From contig CANKRG010000023.1 of assembly GCA_947485165.1 (NCBI GenBank), positions 1 to 32,988 on the forward strand: DNA of 32,988 nt, in the 5' to 3' direction. Numbering within the stretch: the first letter of the stretch is position 1; every line of letters starts with the position of its first letter. The position numbers and the translations under genes are program-made. Origin of the DNA: Comamonadaceae bacterium. Lineage in GTDB: Bacteria > Pseudomonadota > Gammaproteobacteria > Burkholderiales > Burkholderiaceae_C. A model generated the notes under the pieces. The model did not search any database, was not told the DNA's origin, and saw nothing but the letters and a program-made list of their open reading frames with translations. Below, piece by piece: positions 25,716-32,635 of this stretch.

Positions 25716-26693
25716 ATGACATTCGACGCAGAAAAAACCATTCGTCTAGCGCTAGAAACGTTGGACATTGAAGCCGCCGCCGTGCTTGGACTCAAAACGC
25801 GGATTGATCAACAATTTGTAGCTGCTGTGCAAGCGATATTGGCAGTGCGTGGTCGCGTGGTGGTGATGGGCATGGGTAAAAGTGGGCATGTGGGGCGAAA
25901 AATTGCCGCCACTTTGGCCTCTACCGGCACACCCGCCATGTTTGTACACCCAGCCGAGGCCAGCCACGGCGACTTGGGCATGATCAAATCTGTCGATCTG
26001 GTGGTAGCGATATCGAACAGCGGTGAATCAGCTGAGCTCAATGTGATCTTGCCAATGCTTAAGCGCCAAGGCGTTCCGTTAATTGCGATTACGGGTGGTT
26101 TGGCCTCAACCTTGGCGCAACATGCGACCATTACATTAAACAGCAGTGTGGCCAAAGAAGCTTGTCCTCTCAATTTAGCGCCGACAGCCAGTACAACGGC
26201 GCAGCTCGCCTTGGGTGACGCTTTAGCTGTTTCCTTGCTTGACGCACGCGGCTTCAAAGCGGAAGACTTCGCCCGTTCACACCCAGGCGGTTCTTTAGGG
26301 CGCAAATTATTGACACACGTCAGCGATGTCATGCGCTCAGGCAACGATGTCCCCAAAGTGCTCGCCAACGCCTCTTTCAACGACTTGATGCGGCAAATGA
26401 GCGCCAAATCTGTAGGCGCTTCAGCCATTGTGGATCCGCAAGACCAGGTGATTGGTATTTTCACCGATGGTGATTTACGGCGCTTGATTGAAAAAGGCGT
26501 TGATTTGCGCCATCTCGTGGCTGTTGACGTGATGCACAGTACGCCGCGTACCGTCAAAGCCAATGAACTGGCTGTTGCCACCGCAGAACTGATGGAGTTG
26601 CACAGCATCACCTCCGTTTTGGTGACGGATGCTGATAACAAACTGTGCGGCATTGTGCATATTGGCGATTTGATGCGTGCTAAGGTGATTTGA
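25716..26693 (+). CDS. kdsD: Arabinose-5-phosphate isomerase KdsD (KpsF/GutQ family)
   Basis: KdsD converts ribulose 5-phosphate to arabinose 5-phosphate, the first step in Kdo synthesis for LPS. It has 325 residues: a SIS domain (residues about 35-170, 'GRVVVMGMGKSGHVGRKIA', 'HPAEASHGDLGMI', 'SNSGESAELN') and two CBS domains at the C terminus (about 205-325, with 'GIFTDGDLRRLIEKG' and 'LCGIVHIGDLMRA'). The 'ARSHPGGSLGRKLL' linker is typical. The stop overlaps the kdsC ATG (TGATG). Confidence 0.96.
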   Translation: MTFDAEKTIRLALETLDIEAAAVLGLKTRIDQQFVAAVQAILAVRGRVVVMGMGKSGHVGRKIAATLASTGTPAMFVHPAEASHGDLGMIKSVDLVVAISNSGESAELNVILPMLKRQGVPLIAITGGLASTLAQHATITLNSSVAKEACPLNLAPTASTTAQLALGDALAVSLLDARGFKAEDFARSHPGGSLGRKLLTHVSDVMRSGNDVPKVLANASFNDLMRQMSAKSVGASAIVDPQDQVIGIFTDGDLRRLIEKGVDLRHLVAVDVMHSTPRTVKANELAVATAELMELHSITSVLVTDADNKLCGIVHIGDLMRAKVI

Positions 26694-27280
26694 TGCAACC
26701 AACCCCTAAAGCCCTGCCAGCCTCGCGATTCTCAGCCGAGCTGCTGCTTAAAGCCCAAGCCGTGAAAGTCGTTTTTTTCGATATTGATGGCGTGATGACG
26801 GACGGTGGTTTGCTGTTTACAGAAACAGGTGAAACGATCAAACGCTTCAACACGCTGGATGGCTTAGGCATCAAATTGTTGCACAAAGCGGGCATCACAC
26901 CCGTTGTCATTTCTGGGCGCGACTCTGTGCCGCTTAGAACCCGCCTCAAAGCCTTGGGCGTGACACATTTTCATGTGAACACCGAAGACAAACGCCCAGC
27001 CGCTGAAAAAACACTTGCAAAATTGGGGCTGACTTGGGAACAAGCGGCCTGCATGGGTGACGATTGGCCTGATTTGCCTGTTCTTCAAGCAAGCGCCTTT
27101 GCGTGTGCGCCCTTGCACGCACACGCAGAAGTGAAAGCTATTGCACACTACATCACAGCAGCACCTGCTGGTTCTGGCGCAGTGCGTGAATTTTGCGATT
27201 TGCTGCTGACAGCTTCTGGGAAATACGCCCAGTTCCTTGCGGAATTTCAACCCCACGCTGCAAAGGCACAGGTCGCATGA
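26693..27280 (+). CDS. kdsC: 3-deoxy-D-manno-octulosonate 8-phosphate phosphatase KdsC
   Basis: KdsC is a HAD-family phosphatase that yields free Kdo. It has 195 residues. The HAD nucleophile motif is VFFDIDGVMTDGG (residues about 26-37), motif 2 'VVISGRDS', motif 3 lysine in 'EDKRPAAEKTLAKL' and motif 4 MGDDWPDLPVL. ATG 26693 overlaps the kdsD stop; TTG 26690 of the ORF track is less likely. The stop overlaps the lptC start (ATGA). It works directly after KdsD in the same pathway (with KdsA between them, not in the window). Confidence 0.96.
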   Translation: MQPTPKALPASRFSAELLLKAQAVKVVFFDIDGVMTDGGLLFTETGETIKRFNTLDGLGIKLLHKAGITPVVISGRDSVPLRTRLKALGVTHFHVNTEDKRPAAEKTLAKLGLTWEQAACMGDDWPDLPVLQASAFACAPLHAHAEVKAIAHYITAAPAGSGAVREFCDLLLTASGKYAQFLAEFQPHAAKAQVA

Positions 27281-27900
27281 GAAGCGCTTGGTTACTGATT
27301 CGCCGCCTGGCCGATCAACTGGCTATTTACTTACCCCTTTTGCTGATGGGGGCTTTGGCGCTGGGTAGCTACTGGTTGGTACGCAATGCACCTGTGGTTG
27401 CCGTTTCCTCAGCGGACAAGCCTTTGAACCATGACGCGGATTATTTTCTGCGCAAATTCTCAGTGAAGAGCTTTACGCCGCAAGGCCATCTGAAAACCGA
27501 GCTTTTTGGAGGCCAAGCAAGGCATTATGCCGATACAGACACCATTGAAATTGACAATGTGCGTATGCACAATTTCAACGAGTTGGGCCGTTTAACCACA
27601 GTGACCAGCGCCAACCGTGCCGTTAGCAATGGAGATAACTCTGAAATACAACTGTACGGTAACGCCACTTCCGTGCGCGAAGCAGCTCCAGATACCAATG
27701 GCGTTATGCAATCGAAAATGGAATTCAAAGGTGAATTTTTGCATACCTTTGTCAACGAAGAGCGCTTGAAATCACATTTGCCCATCGTTATTCGACGCGG
27801 CAATAGCGAGTTCAGTGCAGACTCATTGGATTACGATAACTTAGCGCGCGTGATCAATTTGCAAGGCCGAGTCAAAGCCAATTTACAGCCAACCAAGTAA
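27277..27900 (+). CDS. lptC: LPS export protein LptC
   Basis: LptC is a bitopic inner-membrane protein that passes LPS from LptBFG to LptA. It has 207 residues: one N-terminal helix ('YLPLLLMGALALGSYWLV', residues about 16-33) and a periplasmic beta-jellyroll (LptC/DUF1239), with 'DYFLRKFSVKSFTPQGHLKTEL' and 'ADTDTIEIDNVRMHNFNELG'. ATG 27277 overlaps the kdsC stop, which settles the start against the longer ORF in the track. lptA and lptB normally follow, but here the operon ends at the 28024 hairpin. Confidence 0.93.
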   Translation: MRSAWLLIRRLADQLAIYLPLLLMGALALGSYWLVRNAPVVAVSSADKPLNHDADYFLRKFSVKSFTPQGHLKTELFGGQARHYADTDTIEIDNVRMHNFNELGRLTTVTSANRAVSNGDNSEIQLYGNATSVREAAPDTNGVMQSKMEFKGEFLHTFVNEERLKSHLPIVIRRGNSEFSADSLDYDNLARVINLQGRVKANLQPTK

Positions 27901-28023
27901 TTGATGCAAGCGTGCATTGCAGCGCAAGGTTTGCCTGATGTGGTCGCCAATGCAAGCATCCGTGTTGAGCCGATGCTGCCATTCTGGAAGATCTAGACCA
28001 GCACAAGTGGGCTGTAAAACGAC

Positions 28024-28049
28024 AAAAGGCTCCGCGAAAAGAGCCTTTT
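28024..28049 (+). terminator. Rho-independent terminator after the kdsD-kdsC-lptC operon
   Basis: AAAAGGCTC (28024-28032) pairs perfectly with GAGCCTTTT (28041-28049) around CGCGAAAA; T-rich sequence follows (TTAGTTT). It also provides A-rich sequence in the other direction, so it may serve the RRM gene on the minus strand. Between lptC and this hairpin are about 120 bases with only a 31-codon ORF (27904-27999) of no recognisable similarity. Confidence 0.8.
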
Positions 28050-28094
28050 TAGTTTAATGAACTCCAATAAATTGAAGCTCAATCAAAGCTGTGC

Positions 28095-28508
28095 TTAGTA
28101 GCTGCTGCGACCACCGCCGCCGTAGCCGCCACCGCCGTCGCGACCACCGCCGCCGCCGTAACCACCACCGCCGCTACGGCCACCGCCGCCGCCGCCGTAT
28201 CCACCGCCGCCGCCAGCGCCACCACCGTAGCCACCGCCACCGGTGCGAGGAGGACGTGCCTCCATTGGACGTGCTTCGTTCACAACGCAGCTACGGCCAC
28301 CCAAAGATTGACCGTTCATACCGGCAATAGCTGCTTGTGCTTCGGCATCGCTGCCCATTTCCACAAAGCCAAAACCTTTTGAACGACCGGTGTCGCGTTC
28401 CATCATCACTTTAGCGCTGGTAACAGCACCAAATTGACCGAAAGATTGCTCTAAATCGCTATCGCGGACCGAGTACGGCAAGTTGCCGACGTACAGTTTG
28501 TTGCCCAT
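28095..28508 (-). CDS. Glycine-rich RNA-binding protein (RRM)
   Basis: This 137-residue protein has one RRM domain (residues 3-80) with RNP2 LYVGNL and RNP1 KGFGFVEM, then a low-complexity tail of GGGGYGGGGG repeats with interspersed Arg, Ser and Asp. Such RNA-binding proteins in cyanobacteria and proteobacteria act as RNA chaperones, often induced by cold. The tail is of the kind that mediates weak self-association. The Shine-Dalgarno AGGAG lies eight bases before the ATG. The GC-rich repeat DNA of the tail can slip, so its length may vary between strains. Confidence 0.92.
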   Translation of the reverse strand: MGNKLYVGNLPYSVRDSDLEQSFGQFGAVTSAKVMMERDTGRSKGFGFVEMGSDAEAQAAIAGMNGQSLGGRSCVVNEARPMEARPPRTGGGGYGGGAGGGGGYGGGGGGRSGGGGYGGGGGRDGGGGYGGGGRSSY

Positions 28509-28649
28509 TGAGGGACTCCTAAAAAACTCTTAATAACAAAGCGACGGGGATCCGACAAGCACAACAAACCAACTTGACTAAACTATGGCACCGCTGTGGC
28601 GTGAAACTAACCTATCACCAAACCTGCGCATCACTTAAGACACGCTGTT

Positions 28650-28679
28650 ATATTATGCGCCAATAAATTTAAATTGCAA
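28650..28679 (-). promoter_or_regulatory. Possible sigma-70 promoter of the RRM gene
   Basis: On the minus strand, TTGCAA (28679-28674) and TAATAT (28655-28650) are 18 bases apart, resembling -35 and -10 boxes. The implied 5' untranslated region is about 135 bases, long enough for a temperature-sensitive leader. The match is modest. Confidence 0.3.
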
Positions 28680-28698
28680 CTGTGTTGTTTTTATGGGA

Positions 28699-29112
28699 TT
28701 AACAAGGTGTCGAAAGGGCGTCAGTTTTTGACGAACTAGCCTCGTCCGGTTCTGCGCCATAGTTGCGCCACAACTTCAAACTTTGACGCATGATCATCAG
28801 CTGTTGCTCAAAATTTGGGCAGGTTTTGCAAACATAAACGTGCAAGCGCAACTGAACATAGAGATTCGACATGAGCGCGTCCAATTCTTCACTGCCGTCG
28901 CCATCAAGCTCAAAATTGATACTCGACTCACGCGGTTGCACCCGCAGCACGTCGATGACTTTGTGCTTCAAAATGCCCACCAACCAGGTTTTGAGCTGCG
29001 ATTTGTTTTTAAATGCCAGCGGCTTGGTATTTGCCCTGTGTAGATCTGCTTCAAATCCGCTAATCGCCCCCATTTCCCATGCCACAATTAGCGCATGAAC
29101 AGCCTCAAACAA
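28699..29112 (-). pseudogene. Remnant joining a sigma-70 (ECF) fragment to an anti-sigma zinc-finger tail
   Basis: The 137-residue ORF contains 'NKSQLKTWLVGILKHKVIDVLR' (residues about 36-57), the end of ECF sigma region 2, but no region 4 ('RLPARLGRVF...' helix-turn-helix) follows. Instead, after an acidic link (LDGDGSEELDAL) comes 'LRLHVYVCKTCPNFEQQL' and a short tail, which resembles the C-terminal half of the small zf-HC2 anti-sigma protein that usually follows such a sigma gene. The most economical reading is an internal in-frame deletion that removed the end of the sigma gene and the start of the anti-sigma gene. The N terminus (MFEAVHALIVAWEM) is not sigma-like and overlaps the start of the next gene. 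It is unlikely to act as a sigma factor; a small fused protein could still be made. Confidence 0.6.
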
Positions 29113-29856
29113 CGACTCGGCAAACGACTGAGCCGCTATTTAAGCGAGCCAGGCCACACCGCTGGCACGGCAGAACCCACGCGTACCGATTTGCTGGCAC
29201 GGGTGCTGCAAACGGGGGACGTGCTGCTGGTGGAAGGCACGTCGCGGGTCAGCAGTGCTATCAAGTATTTGACGCAATCGACGTGGTCGCATGCGGCGCT
29301 GTATGTGGGTAAATCCGCTACTGGGGAAAGCCAGTTTTTAGAGGCGGACATGGTGCACGGTGTCCGCTTGGTCGCGCTGTCGCACTTCAACGGCTTTCAT
29401 TGCCGCATTTGCCGCCCTGCCAGTTTGAGCGTGGTGGAGCGAGAAGCCGTTTGCAACTTTGCCATTGCGCGTGTTGGCTTGCAATATGACATGAAAAACA
29501 TTGTCGATTTAGCCCGCTACCTGCTGCCCAACCCGCCCGTACCCATGCGCTGGCGCAGGCAAATGCTGTCGCTGGGCAGTGGCGACCCGACGCGGGCGAT
29601 TTGCTCGACACTGGTGGCCGAAGCGTTTGCGTCCGTCAATTACCCGATTTTGCCCACGGTAGAGACGCTGCCCGCCGTCGATTTGCTGGGCAATCCGCAC
29701 GCAGGCAGCTCGCGCGAGCTGCTGCACATCCGCCACCACAGCTTGTATGTGCCGCGTGATTTTGATGTGTCGCCCTACTTTCAAATCGTCAAACCGACCA
29801 TCGAAGTCGGCTTTGACCACCATTTTTTGACCTGGGCGCAGGCTTCATCAGAATAG
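29095..29856 (+). CDS. YiiX/YebB-like permuted papain-fold (NlpC/P60-related) protein
   Basis: This 253-residue protein has the order of the circularly permuted NlpC/P60 group: 'LQTGDVLLVEG' near residue 42, the catalytic histidine in 'STWSHAALYVG' (near residue 72), and the catalytic cysteine in 'RAICSTLVAEAF' (near residue 175). Known relatives cleave amide bonds in lipids or peptides, but the substrate here is unknown. There is no signal peptide. It overlaps the sigma remnant head-to-head by 18 bases, so its promoter lies inside that remnant. Confidence 0.85.
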   Translation: MNSLKQRLGKRLSRYLSEPGHTAGTAEPTRTDLLARVLQTGDVLLVEGTSRVSSAIKYLTQSTWSHAALYVGKSATGESQFLEADMVHGVRLVALSHFNGFHCRICRPASLSVVEREAVCNFAIARVGLQYDMKNIVDLARYLLPNPPVPMRWRRQMLSLGSGDPTRAICSTLVAEAFASVNYPILPTVETLPAVDLLGNPHAGSSRELLHIRHHSLYVPRDFDVSPYFQIVKPTIEVGFDHHFLTWAQASSE

Positions 29857-29890
29857 CCGAATTTAGAGGTGTTTTACGTCTCTAGTTAGC

Positions 29891-29920
29891 TTATTTATTG
29901 CCTAATTTGCTATTGAAATT
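29891..29920 (+). repeat. Dispersed AT-rich repeat, copy 6
   Basis: TTATTTATTGCC...TTGCTATTGAAATT matches the 2421, 16371 and 17102 copies. Its right half is mirrored to form the perfect hairpin at 29901-29933. Confidence 0.6.
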
Positions 29921-29933
29921 ATAGCAAATTAGG
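29901..29933. terminator. Perfect 13-bp inverted repeat between convergent genes
   Basis: CCTAATTTGCTAT (29901-29913) is followed after seven bases by its exact reverse complement ATAGCAAATTAGG (29921-29933). It lies between the YiiX-like gene (+) and the ammonium transporter (-), where a shared terminator is expected. The stem is AT-rich and no long T-run follows. Confidence 0.55.
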
Positions 29934-29953
29934 AGCGCAAAAAACGCGATGGG

Positions 29954-31156
29954 TCACCAGCTGACTTCGCGGTCTGGGGTGGAACCGATTTTGTGAATCG
30001 ACAAATCCGCCCCTTCAAACTCTTCCTCAGCGGTGAGCCGAATCCCCATCGTCGCTTTCAGCAGCCCGTAAACCACGATACCGCCCAGCAGCGCCCACAC
30101 CACGCCCATGGCGGTGCCGATTAGCTGCGCTTGCAAACTCACGCCGCCCATGCCGCCAAACGCTTTGGCCCCAAAAATACCCGCCGCGATACCGCCCCAG
30201 GTGCCGCACAAGCCGTGCAGTGGCCACACGCCCAGCACATCGTCAATCTTCCATTTGTTTTGTGTCCAAGTGAACATCAGCACAAAAATAGCCCCCGCAA
30301 TGCCACCCACGACCAAGGCGCCCAGCGGGTGCATGATGTCCGACCCCGCACACACAGCGACCAAACCTGCCAAGGGGCCGTTGTACACGAAACCTGGGTC
30401 GTTTTTGCCCAAAGCCAGCGCCACCAAAGTACCGCCCACCATCGCCATCAACGAGTTGACAGCGACTAAGCCAGAGATTTTGTCGATGGTTTGCGCGCTC
30501 ATCACGTTAAAGCCGAACCAGCCCACGCACAATGTCCAAGCGCCCAACGCCAAAAACGGGATGCTGGATGGTGGGTGCGCGCTGATGGTGCCGTCTTTGC
30601 GGTAACGATTCGAGCGTGCGCCCAGCAAAATCACCGCCGGCAAGGCGATCCAGCCGCCCACGGCGTGCACGACGACGCTGCCGGCAAAGTCACGGAAGTT
30701 TTCGCCCGTGGTGGCTTTGATCCAGTCTTGAATGCCAAACTTGTTCGCCCAAGCCACGCCCTCAAACAGCGGGTAAAACAAGCCGACGATAACGGCTGTG
30801 GCGATGAGTTGTGGCCAAAACTTGGCCCGCTCGGCAATACCGCCAGAAATAATGGCAGGAATGGCTGCGGCAAAGGTCAGCAAGAAGAAAAATTTGACCA
30901 ACTCGTAGCCATTTTTCTCAGCCAACTGTTCCGCACCGATGAAAAAGTTGGTGCCATACGCCACACTGTAGCCCACCAAAAAGTAAACCAAAGTTGACAT
31001 GGAGAAGTCGACCAAGATTTTGACCAAGGCGTTGACCTGGTTTTTTTTGCGCACGGTGCCCAGCTCTAAAAAGGCAAATCCCGCATGCATGGCAAGCACC
31101 ATGATCGCGCCTAACAAAATAAAGAGCGCATCCGCGCCCTGTTTTAGTGCATCCAT
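29954..31156 (-). CDS. amtB: Ammonium transporter (Amt/MEP/Rh family)
   Basis: This channel protein brings ammonium across the inner membrane. It has 400 residues and about 11 helices, with the phenylalanine-gate region 'GFAFLELGTVRKKN' near residues 27-40, 'GGIAERAKFWPQL', the first pore histidine in 'VVHAVGGWIALP' and the second in 'LHGLCGTWGGIAAG'. It begins directly with a membrane segment, without the cleavable signal of E. coli AmtB. No glnK (PII) gene lies next to it, unlike many amtB genes. A sigma-54 type promoter 85 bases upstream indicates nitrogen control. The Shine-Dalgarno sequence is AGGGAG. Confidence 0.95.
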   Translation of the reverse strand: MDALKQGADALFILLGAIMVLAMHAGFAFLELGTVRKKNQVNALVKILVDFSMSTLVYFLVGYSVAYGTNFFIGAEQLAEKNGYELVKFFFLLTFAAAIPAIISGGIAERAKFWPQLIATAVIVGLFYPLFEGVAWANKFGIQDWIKATTGENFRDFAGSVVVHAVGGWIALPAVILLGARSNRYRKDGTISAHPPSSIPFLALGAWTLCVGWFGFNVMSAQTIDKISGLVAVNSLMAMVGGTLVALALGKNDPGFVYNGPLAGLVAVCAGSDIMHPLGALVVGGIAGAIFVLMFTWTQNKWKIDDVLGVWPLHGLCGTWGGIAAGIFGAKAFGGMGGVSLQAQLIGTAMGVVWALLGGIVVYGLLKATMGIRLTAEEEFEGADLSIHKIGSTPDREVSW

Positions 31157-31198
31157 CTCAACTCCCTTGTTTGAATATCTCTTTATTTGACTTTTATC

Positions 31199-31232
31199 GG
31201 TGCATTTATTTTAGATTCATGAAAAATGCACC
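31199..31232. promoter_or_regulatory. GGTGCAT/ATGCACC inverted repeat over the amtB start of transcription
   Basis: GGTGCAT (31199-31205) and ATGCACC (31226-31232) are exact inverted copies 20 bases apart. The words resemble NtrC half-sites (TGCACC/GGTGCA), but face outward and lie at or after the expected start of transcription, so a leader hairpin or repressor site is as likely. Confidence 0.35.
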
Positions 31233-31240
31233 TTTATAAA

Positions 31241-31255
31241 GCAATTTTCGCGCCA
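31241..31255 (-). promoter_or_regulatory. Sigma-54 (RpoN) promoter of amtB
   Basis: The minus strand reads TGGCGCGAAAATTGC, followed by TT. It has GG and GC exactly ten bases apart and fits the -24/-12 consensus TGGCAC-N5-TTGC with one change. Transcription would start near 31230, about 73 bases before the ATG. Nitrogen-regulated amt genes commonly use this promoter type. Confidence 0.75.
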
Positions 31256-31454
31256 AAGTGTATTTTTAGGTCGTATTTCTGGATTTTTTGATATGTATTT
31301 TGAATACTTTGCTGAATACCAGCACGTCAGTATTCACACCAAATGTTGTTCATGATGCTTTTACAAATAGTTACTTTTTCATATATTTCTAACGCTTCAA
31401 TGAAAAATCTTTCTCAAAGTGCCCTTGATTGTGACCCGCCCCCAATCTTCTTAC

Positions 31455-31472
31455 CTGTCACTAATTTGTAAC
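31455..31472 (+). promoter_or_regulatory. Pho-box-like site before the metallophosphoesterase gene
   Basis: CTGTCAC (31455-31461), TAAT, then TTGTAAC (31466-31472) resembles the two 7-bp direct repeats (CTGTCAY) separated by four bases bound by PhoB. A weak -10 word CATACT (31483-31488) lies ten bases further on, the distance usual for PhoB-activated promoters. The start codon is 44 bases past the box. Confidence 0.55.
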
Positions 31473-31515
31473 AAAGAATCCGCATACTTGCGACTAAGTA
31501 TTAAAGGATTCTTTC

Positions 31516-32559
31516 ATGTTGCTAAAAACTTTTGCTGCCACGCTGCTGGCGCTTTCGCAAATTTCGTGTACGTCTATGGGTGTGTCGTCGTCCTCGTCAG
31601 CGGCACTCAACACGTCAGCTAACCAAGCCTATTCGTTTGGCTTGTGGGGCGATATGCCCTATTCAAAAGCGGGTGACAAACCCAAACTACCCGCAGTTTT
31701 GGAGAGTATCAACCAATCGGATATCGCCTTTTCTATTTATGACGGCGACATCAAAGATGGCAGCTCCAAATGTAGTGACGACATTTACACCCATGCGCTG
31801 GAAATGTTCGGGGCTATGGTCAAACCCGTTGTTTACGTTCCGGGCGATAACGAATGGACCGACTGCCACCGACTGAACAATGGTGGCTACGACAACCTTG
31901 AACGATTGCGCCATTTGCGTAAAGTTATGTTTCCCTCGATGAACAGCTTGGGGCAAAAACAGATGCCGCTTGAGCGTCAAGGCGCACTGGGCCAAAAATA
32001 CGTTGAGAATGTAATTTTCAGCCATGGTGCAGTCGTTTTTTCGGGTTTAAACGTACCAGGAAGCAACAATAACTTAGTCTTGAATCCCAAAGATTGCAGC
32101 AACAAAAGCGCGCGCGACACCAAGCAATGTGACGCTGACAACGCCGAATTTATAGAACGTGATGAGGCAAATGAGAAATGGTTGACGCGCACTTTTCAAA
32201 CAGCTCGAAATCAGTCTGCCAAAGGTGTTGTACTCGTCATTCAAGCTGACCCAGGTTTTGATTTACCAGAAACTGAAGACATAGACGAAAGTAAAGCTGC
32301 GGGTGTTAGTGGTTATAAAAACCTCATCGATCAGGTAGTCAAACATACCGAACAGTTTTTAGGACAAGTTCTATTGGTGCATGGTGATACCCATTTCTTC
32401 AAAGTTGATAAACCGCTTTACAGCCCAGCCAAGATGCTTACCAATTTGACGCGCCTGCAAACCTTTGGCAGCCCGCATTTGCACTGGGTGAAAGTGACGG
32501 TTGACCCAGCTTCTCAAAACATATTTCAGATTCAACCCGTGATTGTTCGCCAGCCATAA
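31516..32559 (+). CDS. Secreted calcineurin-like metallophosphoesterase
   Basis: This protein of 347 residues starts with a hydrophobic export signal (MLLKTFAATLLALSQISC); no good lipobox is present, so it is probably periplasmic or secreted. The metal-binding motifs include 'SFGLWGDMPY' (first Asp), 'IYDGDIKDGSS' (second Asp), 'VYVPGDNEWTDCH' (the GDNE) and 'LLVHGDTHFF' (the GDxH at the end), in the order of the calcineurin-like superfamily. It should split phosphate esters. The start has AGGA eight bases upstream. A Pho-like box lies upstream and a porin gene follows after 76 bases, suggesting a phosphate-starvation transcript. Confidence 0.88.
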   Translation: MLLKTFAATLLALSQISCTSMGVSSSSSAALNTSANQAYSFGLWGDMPYSKAGDKPKLPAVLESINQSDIAFSIYDGDIKDGSSKCSDDIYTHALEMFGAMVKPVVYVPGDNEWTDCHRLNNGGYDNLERLRHLRKVMFPSMNSLGQKQMPLERQGALGQKYVENVIFSHGAVVFSGLNVPGSNNNLVLNPKDCSNKSARDTKQCDADNAEFIERDEANEKWLTRTFQTARNQSAKGVVLVIQADPGFDLPETEDIDESKAAGVSGYKNLIDQVVKHTEQFLGQVLLVHGDTHFFKVDKPLYSPAKMLTNLTRLQTFGSPHLHWVKVTVDPASQNIFQIQPVIVRQP

Positions 32560-32600
32560 AGCGGGTTTTCTTGTTTTCTTCGTTTTTCACTTCCCGCTTT
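32558..32600 (+). other. Inverted repeat between the phosphoesterase and porin genes
   Basis: AAAGCGGG (32558-32565) and CCCGCTTT (32593-32600) are exact inverted copies with a 27-base T-rich spacer. The long loop makes it a weak terminator or attenuator; it may allow partial read-through into the porin. Confidence 0.35.
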
Positions 32601-32635
32601 TCGTTTATTTCTCCAACCCTCTAAGAAAGTTATCC

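Larger units (their letters stand above)
31157..31515. other. Divergent regulatory region between amtB and the metallophosphoesterase
   Basis: This 359-base AT-rich gap has no gene. Its left part holds the sigma-54 site and a 7-bp inverted repeat for amtB; its right part holds the Pho-like box for the phosphoesterase. Between them are repeated GAATAC/GTATTC words (about 31307-31344), possibly for a regulator. I see no RNA gene. Confidence 0.55.

Noticed and set aside
25808-26698. 296-residue minus-strand ORF opposite kdsD
   Set aside because: It is a shadow of kdsD, which carries SIS and CBS motifs in the plus frame.
27904-27999. 31-codon ORF (MQACIAAQGLPDVV...) as a gene or lptA fragment
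   Set aside because: It shows no LptA-like signal or motif and lacks a Shine-Dalgarno sequence; kept only as part of an untranslated region.
28095-28250. GCC/CCG-rich tandem array as a possible CRISPR or satellite
   Set aside because: The units are irregular codons of a Gly/Tyr/Arg tail without spacer structure.
28091-28330. Arg/His-rich ORF (RRRRNHHRRYGHRRRR) on the plus strand
   Set aside because: It is the antisense reading of the glycine-rich tail of the RRM protein, a pure composition effect.
31256-31400. Upstream NtrC enhancer sites for amtB
   Set aside because: No pair of TGCACC/GGTGCA half-sites in the proper inward order is visible upstream of the sigma-54 promoter.
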